Assembly: GCA_023053575.1 (NCBI GenBank)
Contig: JAKZAP010000018.1
Location: forward strand, 11,663,922 to 11,727,921
Direction: 5' to 3'
Length of the DNA: 64,000 nucleotides
Source of the DNA: Branchinecta lynchi
Taxonomy: Eukaryota; Arthropoda; Branchiopoda; Anostraca; Branchinectidae
Shown: positions 56,340 to 64,000 of the stretch, one piece after another
Position numbering within the stretch: the stretch's first letter is position 1
How the letters are laid out: every line of letters begins with the position of its first letter
The notes under the pieces: generated by a model
What the model was told of the DNA's origin: nothing
Databases searched by the model: none
What the model saw: only the letters and a program-made list of their open reading frames with translations
Made by a program: the position numbers and the translations under genes

Positions 56340-57165
56340 AATATCCAACTAGTTGGATATGATTAAAAAATTTCTAGAGGAACGCAGGACTATGATCCAA
56401 CTAGTTCACTAAAAAAAGAAAAGTCGTAAAGGAACGCCGCACGATTATCCAACTAGTTGGTTAATATAAGCAAATTCGTCAAGGACTGCAGAATTATCAG
56501 ACTAATTCGCTGAAATAAGAAAATTTGTAATGAGACAGATTGATTATCTAATTAGTTTGATGTTGGTTCATTGCGTATTAGACAAAGAAGCGCATTAGCC
56601 AACAGTGGGGTCGAAATCCTTGTTAAGACTGAAAGCTATTCCGAGTTGGATATTTTCTGAAATTCCTAACCGTGTTCATACAATCCATCTAGTTGGATAT
56701 TTCTCGAGACTCGTAAGACTGGAAGCTGTTCCGACTATTCGGACACTTTCTTAAGTCCCAGTACGGGTGTGAAACATTGCCAACTAACTGGATAAGAAAT
56801 TCTCTCTAATACGATTTGCCGTCGCAGTCAACCAGTTGGCAATGCGGAATTCCTAAACAAAATTTCTTACGAACCTTTCTCCTAGATGATTTCTTATCGT
56901 ACCAACCAGTTGTCACACGAGATTTCCTATACGAAATTTCTTACAGTGGGGGACTACCTTGAGAAAGAAAATCCTGTACGATTTTTTCTCGTAGCCAACT
57001 AGTCCGCAACGCCGACTTTTTCTATAGGAAATTTCTTAAAGTAGCCAACTAGTCGCCTAGTGACCGAGTGGTGTATATGTATGATTGTATATTTAGATTC
57101 TGTATATTTATCCCGATATTTATACGACAGTTTCTAATATTATCCAACTAGAGTATGTCCCAAGC
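56340..57165. repeat. iterated CCAACTAGTTGG palindrome region
   Basis: About a dozen full or half copies of CCAACTAGTTGG lie 35-140 bp apart, including a perfect 20-mer ATATCCAACTAGTTGGATAT at 56344 and good copies at about 56456 and 56690. Diverged half-sites lie at about 56398, 56780, 56828, 56905, 56993, 57045 and 57144. The sequence between them repeats AAATTTCTTA-type phrases, so it is a degenerate minisatellite of about 50-60 bp units. It ends about 600 bp before the PINCH start codon. Confidence 0.65.
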
Positions 57166-57749
57166 AACTACCGGGTTGTGGCCTGTGGAAAGCAAGCAGA
57201 AAAAAGCTTCAGAAACCAAAGAAAATGACCGGCAACGCTGACGTAAATGTAAACAAACGCCCGAATTTCACTCAGCTTTTTAAACAGGATTCAGATGAGT
57301 TCTGCTTGCATTTAGCTTGCATTTGACCCAGTTTTGTAACTACGAACCTCACCCTATCACACAGTGGGCTGGTCGATTTTTAACGTGCTCTAATAGGAGA
57401 TTGTTGTTTAGGCCTAGCTCTGGACATTTCTACAGTTGTATTTGTCTGCTGTGCCTTTTGGCTTGGCCTTCCTGTTGAGAGCATATATATTCTGAGCTAG
57501 CAAGCTATCTGGTGGTAATTTCTAATGCACATGTAAGTTTGTGTGTGTCTTATTTTTTGTTATCAGTTACTCGACCGAGATTATTTTTTTATATTGTCTG
57601 GCAGCTCTTCTTATCTTTCATTCCTTATCTTACTGTATGGCTTCATGCAGCTTAATGAGACTATGCTAAGACTCTTATCACTAACTTGCAAGTTAAAAAG
57701 AATAGAGTTATTCCATTCTGTGATTAGACTGGTTCAGTTGAGCTAGAAA
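57166..57749. other. upstream flank or 5' untranslated region of PINCH
   Basis: No clear TATA box or initiator. GACGTAAATG near 57239 could be a CREB-like site by inspection only. A possible acceptor (GTTCAG) ends at 57736, 14 bases before the ATG, so a separate upstream 5' untranslated exon is possible. Confidence 0.35.
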
Positions 57750-58030
57750 ATGAGCTTCAGGCCAGGTCCAAAACTTGAATTGTCTCCTATGAAATTGCCT
57801 GACAGCAAATTGTACCAGAGAAGAAAGTCTCCCAAAAGAGCTGAAAAAGCATCTGATAGTGGGCAGATTAACAGTTTTGCTGCAGGCCTTGCTGATTATG
57901 ACATTATTGATGAAGTGGTTCAGCAGAAAACAAGTGTGAGTGGTATGGCTCCGCCATTACCACCCAGACCAAGCCTCATGAAGCAGGAAAAGCCAGCACC
58001 AGCTGTTGAACAAAGCATTAATTATAATTA
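57750..58030 (+). CDS. stck: PINCH/LIMS, first coding exon: basic and proline-rich N-terminal extension
   Basis: The start ATG has an in-frame TAG two codons upstream. The 93 codons plus two bases run to a GTGAGA donor. The two leftover bases (TA) and the first base (C) of the exon at 61502 make TAC, and the joined frame runs straight into a LIM1 domain. The segment is not a LIM domain: it has a basic stretch (YQRRKSPKRAEKA), an acidic-hydrophobic stretch (LADYDIIDEVVQ) and a proline-rich motif APPLPPRPS that fits an SH3-binding consensus. PINCH is a five-LIM adaptor that binds integrin-linked kinase at adhesion sites. An N-terminal extension of this length is longer than the commonest vertebrate isoform, so this may be one of several alternative first exons. 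No further exon upstream was identified. Confidence 0.82.
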
Positions 58031-58154
58031 GTGAGAAAACTTTTATTCTCAAGCAGCTGCATCTGACGATGTTGAGAGTTGTTCGCTTTTGTTTTTGTCC
58101 TTTGACTGTATCGAAAGGTATCTGTTACAAAATTAATCTGTTACAAATTTTCTG

Positions 58155-58434
58155 CATAAGTAGGAAAACCCCAAAACTTTTTTTTTCTGAAATCCTTTTC
58201 TACTAAGTATCCTAATAGACAATAATAGTCCTAGCTGTAGTGAGGTACATCATCTGACTAAATTCACAGTCAATCTGCGTGATAGCATATCCAACATAAG
58301 TAGGAAAACCCCAAAACTTTTTTTTCTGAAATCTGTTTCTACTAAGTATCCTAATAGACAATAATAGTCCTAGCTGTAGTGAGGTAGATCATCTGACTAA
58401 ATTCGCAATCAATCTGTGTGATAGCATATCCAAC
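58155..58434 (+). repeat. 140-bp tandem duplication in PINCH intron
   Basis: Two adjacent copies, each starting ATAAGTAGGAAAACCCCAAA and ending ATAGCATATCCAACAT, about 95% identical by eye and in direct orientation. It starts about 125 bp after the exon donor. Confidence 0.9.
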
Positions 58435-58717
58435 ATGCTACTTGGCTCTTTTGGACTTTGGAGCCATCCAAAGAAGGTCCATGCCAATGAAGATTTGTGT
58501 GACATAGTCGTTTGGTTGGTACTGATACAAATTTCGAACTATCCTGGTCCTATCCCCCATGCAGGGGCATTCCTAGCCTTTCTTCGTTTGGGGGCAAACC
58601 TGGTAAAATTTACCAAATTGGTATCTGATTTTGACCAAATTTTTTTCTCTAAAAACAAAGTGAGCTGCCTTCAGGAAGCTGCAATAAAGTTGCATAATAT
58701 GTACAAAATCAAGTTTA

Positions 58718-59911
58718 ACAAGACCAAAGGTTCCGATGGGATCCCAAAAATTTAATATTTGATCCAGACAATTGGGTCTTGTCTGCGTCAGATCCACTCT
58801 TCGCCAGACTCCCTGAACATTTTTATCATTAAAATTCAGAAATAGATTAAGGCCAAATAACTAATTATCTGAGAAAACCAAGTTCAGAGATGGTAGCATG
58901 TGTGTTTACCCATATAAGTCATATCTGTTTTGACGAAAACTTCCTGCTACTTCTGCCAATTTCCCAGTTTCGGCCGAATTCCGAAACTAATTGTGCGAAA
59001 AAAGAAAGCTCAAAAAACGAACTCCGTGTATCTTTTTTCACCAATATTGAACATCTAATCGACTTCAAATAAAAATGTAACTTATAACAATTTTCCGGCC
59101 CCTGCCGGATTCCGGTCGAACTATATGTCCAGGTATGAAATGATTTTCATACATGGACTCAGCATCTCTTCTGACCCCCAAATCGGATATCTAATCAACT
59201 ACGAATAAAACTTTAACTTTTTCCGTTTTTGGCCGGATTCCGGGCGAACTACTTGCCCGGGTAGAAAATTGTTTTCACATAAGTGTTCAGCATGTCTTCT
59301 TTCCCCTAAATCGAACATCTAATCAACTCCAAATAAAACTTTTACTTTTAACAAACTTTCCGGTGTTGGCTTGATTCCGTGCGAACTCCTTCTGCGGCGA
59401 GAAAATGGTTTTGACCATCGTGTTCAGCATGTCCTCCTGCCCCTAAATCGAACATCTAATCAACTTCAAATAAAACTTTTAATTTTAACAGGCTTTCCGG
59501 GTTTGGCCGGATTCCGGGCTAACTACTTGTTCGGCGCAAAAATGGTTTCACCGTCGTGTTCAGCATGTCTTCTTAGCCCTAAATCGATCATTTAATCAGC
59601 TTCAAATAAAATTTCACTTTTAACAAACTTTCCGGTTTTCGCCAGATTCCGGGCGAACAACTTGTCCGATGACAAAATGGTTTTCACCATAGTGTTCAGC
59701 ATGTCTTCTTACCCTATAATCGACTATCATATTATCTGTTTAAAAATATTTCATCTACGAACTCGACCTTACTCTTGACCCAAAGAACTCTCACACAAGT
59801 TTCATCAAAATATCTCATTCCTTTCGAGAGTTATAGTGCGCACAGACGGACAGACGGACAACTTTTGCGATGTCATAGGTATCCCGCCACTTACGTTTTG
59901 GGATCCCAAAA
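58718..59911 (+). mobile_element. S-family element, copy S10 (full length)
   Basis: Starts AACAAGACCAAAGGTTCCGA and ends CCACTTACGTTTTGGGATCC + CAAAAA. Six or seven 137-bp units lie between, the inner ones well preserved (GCCGGATTCCGGGCGAACTA, GTGTTCAGCATGTCTTCTTA), then the sub-terminal TTCGAGAGTTATAGTGCGCA and GACGGACAGACGG block. Confidence 0.85.
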
Positions 59912-60719
59912 AGCAAATTTGGTTCATTTTCATGCTCTCCCTCTTCTTTTTTTCTTCTTCAGGGAAATGCCATCACTAGCCTTTGGGGGACGTCCGGTTT
60001 TGTCAAGAGGACTTGAAAACCTGCCGGAAAAAATGCAGCTGTCGCATAGCGATAACCTCAGTAATGGCTGTACATAGGAGAAAGTAAAGCAGAGCAGGCA
60101 AACAAATTTTAACTCACCTTATTTTCTAGCAACATTTAACGACTTTTCATGCAAATTCTAGCTTTTAATGTGATTCAAGCCCCTGAAAATTCCAAGCCTA
60201 AATGGCAACTAAATGACGCCCCCTTCTTCCAAATAATAAAGACTGCATAATGCGCTGCGGGCAACATTTTTGGGAAACAGTCATAATCAAAGTGCCTTTT
60301 TGCGATCTCAAGACTACCTATTAAGCCAAAGAGCTGTCTGTCAAAATAATGGGCCGTCTGGGTGAAGTAAATACAAAGTTCATTTATTCTGAACTTACAG
60401 AAAACAAAAGTAGGCTTGTTTTCACGCAAGACACTTGCTTATTCCTGAAGTAGCCTACTGCAAAGTCAAAGTTATGCAATGAATGGCAACCAACTGAAGC
60501 TACTGTTAAATGGTAAAGCACAAGAGCTAAATAAATGCCAATTAAATTACGAAGCTCAGTAACTGGGCTGAACCAAATAAAGAATTCGTACTACCAAAAA
60601 ACTAACTAAAAAAAAAAATAAGGAACATATCCGGAGCGGTAAAACAAACGAATTTCGTAGTGATAAAACTCTTGTTAGGACCACCTAAAACAACAAAATT
60701 TCACAGGTCTGGTATGGGA
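59912..60719. other. PINCH intron: nothing firmly recognised
   Basis: 59955-60060 has ATGCCATCACTAGCCTTTGG and CGTCCGGTTTTG phrases faintly like the H family and the 42.75-kb fragment. The rest is AT-rich and unassigned. Confidence 0.35.
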
Positions 60720-61030
60720 TACGAGCTAAACAAAAATCCTGTGAATACTGAATTCGGTCACGAATCAGAACGAAATGAATCGGATTAATGACCAAATTAT
60801 GAAATGAACTGACGAAATGCAATAGAACAGATATTGAATTCAGAAAAGTCCGATGAATTACCGAATTCGGTAACGAATGAGACCAAATAAATACGTTAAA
60901 TCACCGAGTTTACGAAGGGACGCACCGAATGTGGTGAAATTGATGCAGGCTGAACAGGAATTGGATGAATTACCAAATTCGATAAAGAATGGGAACCAAT
61001 ATACACGTTAGATCACCCAATTTAGAAACA
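60720..61030. repeat. degenerate minisatellite, about 112-bp period
   Basis: GATGAATTACCGAATTCGGT at 60852 and GATGAATTACCAAATTCGAT at 60964, with matching GAATG(A/G)GA(A)CCAA...ACGTTA(A/G)ATCACC sequences after each. A weaker third copy lies around 60750. Confidence 0.55.
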
Positions 61031-61196
61031 TGGGGAGAAAAGATGTTTATAAAACGGGCGGCAGTTTCGACCTGAATTTTTGCGTTCGTTGAAAATTTGA
61101 CCAAATGCTCAAAACGCCGCCCAAAACGTCGTGCCCCCCCCCCCCCGCCCTCCTCTCGGGACGACCCTGCCCCCATGAGCTGTTGCCAGTAGCCTA

Positions 61197-61420
61197 TAAA
61201 TATTCCTTGAGCCCAAACTGACTTTGAAACATATATTCAAATAATGCATAAATTATTGCATTATTTGAATATATCTTGGCGAGGGTCCTCGCCAGGCTGT
61301 CAAACTTCAGAGTCAACTTCGGGGAAGGAAACAAACCTTGCAGCCTGATGACGAACCTTGCAAGAAGGCCGAAGTATGTCCACTTGAATTTTTACAGTTG
61401 ACTTCCTCCTTATAGTGTGA
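61197..61420. mobile_element. F-family element, copy F3
   Basis: Carries the F outer block (GAGCCCAAACTGACTTTGAA), a palindrome around CAAATAATGCATAAATTATTG, the GGCGAGGGTCCTCGCCAGGC hairpin and the CCTTGCAAGAAGGCCGAAGT arm. The arms are longer apart than in F1/F2. It lies 80 bp before the LIM exon. Confidence 0.5.
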
Positions 61421-61501
61421 AACGTGATGATTCACTAGTAAACCTCAGTAGAAAGCTTCAAATGATTGTACTGATATTAATATACATGTGCATTTTTTCA
61501 G

Positions 61502-61612
61502 CATACCACAGCTCCTTGACACCATGTTCTGCACCAAGTGTGCAGAAGGCTTTGGACCTCAGGAGCGTATTGTGAACTCCAATGGAGAACTGTGGCATCC
61601 CCAGTGCTTTGT
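61502..61612 (+). CDS. stck: PINCH/LIMS, exon with first part of LIM1
   Basis: Between acceptor CATTTTTTCAG and a perfect GTAAGT donor. Phase 2 in (joining the 57750-58030 exon) and phase 2 out. It encodes [20 protein letters not shown], then [17 protein letters not shown]-x2-C, 18 residues, H-x2-C is the first zinc site of a LIM domain, and the segment [17 protein letters not shown] is diagnostic of LIM1 of PINCH. This LIM domain binds the ankyrin repeats of integrin-linked kinase in characterised PINCH proteins. The remaining LIM domains are not found before the window ends at 64000, so the gene continues to the right. Confidence 0.93.
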
Positions 61613-61795
61613 GTAAGTCAGTTTGAGTAACATTTAATTTTGCTTGTGCTGTTCAGACTATTCAGATTTGTAGGCCTAGACACTGGTAGCCTAATGCATT
61701 GCTCCTTAGGTATATATTGTGTACATGGCTTAGTATCTGTTTTTTTTTTCCCTCTAAGCCTAGCTTCTCCCTCTAAGCCTAGCTTGCCATAGGAC

Positions 61796-62935
61796 TGACA
61801 TGGATCTCAGTTTACTGTTTGCTGATGATACAGCCAGCTCTACCTGCGACATAGATCAGCAATCTCTAAGATCAAATCTCCAACTATCACTGAAGAAGAT
61901 GCTTCACTGGTTCCATTGTAACAAATTGGTTGTCAACACTTCGAAGACTCTTTTTATGGTTTTTTCAAGAACTTCTACTGCAGTACCAACGTTACAAGAG
62001 ATTGAAGTCACATTTGGAGGTCAAGTAGTAAAAATCAATCGAGTGCAGACATCACGGTATCTTGGAGTCGTTGTTGACCAGAATTTAAGTTGGAAAGCTC
62101 ACATCGCTAGCCTAAGACTTAAGTTGGGAAGGAACGTAGGTGTAATGCATCGTCTCAAATTTTTTCTTCCTTTTTCTGCTCTAAAATCAATTTATTTTTC
62201 TCTTGTTCATTCGTATATTAATTATTGTTCGATTATTTATTTGAGTACGTTTCAATCTCATATTTCTCCTATTGTGAAGTTACAAAACAAAGCAGTGAGA
62301 ATCCTTAAGATGTTATTTTATTCCCCAGTTTCTCTTCCTGGTAAATCTCCAACTAAAAGTCTTTACAGTTATTTCAGTATTATTCCTGTTAGACAAATCC
62401 TAGTTTTTCATTGTATACGTTTCCATGTCCGTTATCTAAAGGATCTGCTGCCAGTTTGCTTCAAATCATTTTTTCCAGGCCCTCCTTCAGTCCGACCGTA
62501 CAGTACTCGTCGTCCTTCAAGCAAGCTTCCTATGCCTTTAATTGTTTCCGAGCGATCAAGATTTTCCCCTAAAAATATTATTACTAAATATTGGAACAAA
62601 TATGAATCTTGTTTTAACCAGAGTCTGTCGCTCATAAAAATAAAAGCTAAAATTAAAGCTGTACTTATTAATGAATATTAGTTTGTGAGTAGCTCCCGGC
62701 CTTTCAGCTATCGGATAAATAATAATATAATTATAAAAATACAAATTTTTGGTATATATTTTTTTTGTTGGTGTGAGATAGAGTGAGAAGTGTGATGGCA
62801 TCCGTTTCTTCTGGGTTTGTTTATTTATCCCGTTTGTCGCCCGGCTTTCGAGCCAGTCTCCCTGCTGGGGACGTTATGTGAATATTGTTAAATATGTATG
62901 TTTAAATAATAAAAGAACTTGAACTTGAACTCGTT
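61796..62935 (+). mobile_element. 5'-truncated non-LTR retrotransposon (CR1/L2/jockey-like), in PINCH intron
   Basis: An intact 293-codon frame (61800-62681) starts inside the reverse transcriptase. It has LLFADDTASS (catalytic F/YADD), NKLVVNTSKTLFMVF, then SRYLGVVVDQNLSWKAHI and the thumb-like region with LQNKAVRIL, and a C-terminal part with PYSTRRPS. A stop codon and about 200 bp of untranslated sequence follow, ending in TTGAACTTGAACT repeats at 62919-62931, the kind of short tandem tail seen on CR1/L2-type elements. The endonuclease and the front of the polymerase are missing. The unbroken frame suggests a fairly recent insertion. It lies in the sense orientation of PINCH. Confidence 0.88.
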
Positions 62936-63164
62936 CTGAGCTCCTTGCTGCCTATTGGGCACCAGATCACATTATAACTTATAACTAAATATTTCATAGC
63001 CAATCCTTTTAGTTAAAGTCAAGATTGGAAAAAGTAATATTTTTTGTTTGGTCTAATCATCCGTTTGAATGAGCAGATGAGCTAACTAACTAATAATTTT
63101 CAATGCAGTCAGAAATCCATACATGTTCAGCTAGAACCCATGTCTGTAAGTAAATAATAAGTAA

Positions 63165-63795
63165 TTTAGTTTTTCACCCGCCATTTTGGAAAGCGGAGTA
63201 TGAAGAAAAGGAAAGAAAGCAATGAGAACAAATACAAAACACATAAGATAACACAAATTTGGTCTTCGGCCGGGAGATAGGATAAAAGGTCAGGCGCTGG
63301 TTGGGTACAGTAGACTATGATTTTCAGTAGAGACCAGGAGACTTTGGAAAGGGTATACTTGCATCCTGAACTTGAAACTTCTCTGTCAGGGTAATGGTTG
63401 TGGCATAATTTTTAAAGATCTAGTAGGTGCTTCGCATATTTGTAGTAGCATGATTTTATCATTTTTAGTTCCTTCTTTCGCAGAACATACGTTACACCAG
63501 CACAAAATAAAAGTGAAGGAGCGCAGAAATATTTTTCCTAAGGCTTTCGGTTTGTAGCGCCCTCAGTTACGGACGATTCGCCCATAGGCAATATGAATAG
63601 ATTGACATGCGTCTTGAACAACGGAAGAATAAGTTTTTGACAGTGTTGATTTAAAGGTTAAGCCAAGCTATGGTAGAGAATCGGTCGAGCTGATGATCGA
63701 TGAACCAAGAGAAATCGAAGCATCGGGAGTATTTGAAACTTTTGACGAAGGGTTGAAACGCAAGTATTCACGTTTTAAGAAGTTGACATTAGGCG
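63165..63795 (-). mobile_element. Y-family retrotransposon 3' part, (TTAC)n-like tail
   Basis: Minus strand. NVNFLKREYLRFNPSS and DASISLGSSIISSTDSL match the Y copy at 13.8 kb (EVNLSKREYLHFNPSS, ASISLGSFVVRSTESL), and the 3' end repeats GGCGGGTGAAAAACTAAATT before a TTACTTATTATTTACTTAC tail. Many frame breaks. The match to Y ends abruptly near 63795. Confidence 0.75.
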
Positions 63796-64000
63796 TATTC
63801 TCGCGGTTCCCCCCTCGTTTTTGTTTGTCCAGGGACTCACTCCCCGTATTCTCGCGAGTCCCCACGGAGGGGGAATGCTCCGATTATCGTCACCATCATC
63901 ATAAAGGAGTCCCTTTCAAAGTCGGAGGAGAATCTATTATTGCTGGTGTTGGTGAAGTCTAAAATTAAAAAAGACAATCAGATAAAGAAAATAAAAAATA
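63796..64000. other. window edge: unassigned
   Basis: A short inverted pair CGTATTCTCGCGGTTCCCC and CGTATTCTCGCGAGTCCCC (direct copies about 60 bp apart) is visible at about 63798-63865. No gene is recognised. It is presumed to be PINCH intron. Confidence 0.35.

Overview
The window looks like animal genomic DNA, most likely arthropod. The best lineage clue is a BTB/POZ exon of the FCLRWNN...SACSPYF class that arthropods use in tramtrack/lola/bric-a-brac proteins. A crustacean would fit but cannot be shown from sequence alone. Genes are sparse, introns are 1-10 kb, and most of the rest is interspersed repeats with more than 25 long G or C runs. Most of the sequence is therefore non-coding, and nearly all open frames outside the exons below are chance or transposon-derived.

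Three host genes can be read. (1) A BTB/POZ gene on the minus strand (28786 to 15277): two exons encode the BTB domain and a third a proline/serine-rich linker with an AT-hook. The DNA-binding end, if there is one, lies beyond the left edge. (2) A complete misato (MSTO1/DML1) gene on the minus strand (50000 to 33925): six exons with all splice phases matching, giving 555 residues. (3) The 5' part of a PINCH/LIMS (steamer duck) gene on the plus strand (57750 to beyond 64000): an unusual proline-rich first exon, then the exon for the first part of LIM1.

The space between is a layered set of transposable elements. Named here for convenience: S, a dispersed element with conserved ends and an internal array of 137-bp units; R, a second tandem-array element (about 140-bp units, about 430-bp higher-order period) ending in a hairpin; T and A, two TTAA-ended inverted-repeat MITEs; H, hAT-type MITEs with 8-bp target duplications; G, a 1.7-kb hAT-like element; N, M and F, further inverted-repeat or fold-back MITEs; P1 and P2, large palindromes; and several 5'-truncated non-LTR retrotransposon families (Y with a YADD polymerase, Z with a C-terminal cysteine/histidine motif, and CR1/jockey-like pieces).

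The nesting gives relative ages: S inside A, A inside S, T inside a LINE, R inside G, and G inside the end of T. One pair of A copies, one empty and one filled, fixes the ends of an S insertion to within a few bases and shows no target-site duplication. No single locus looks like a new enzymatic system. The most unusual content is the S/R tandem-array element class, the 2.6-kb inverted-repeat element at 51.4-54.0 kb with an internal 848-bp duplication, and an iterated CCAACTAGTTGG palindrome field just upstream of PINCH.
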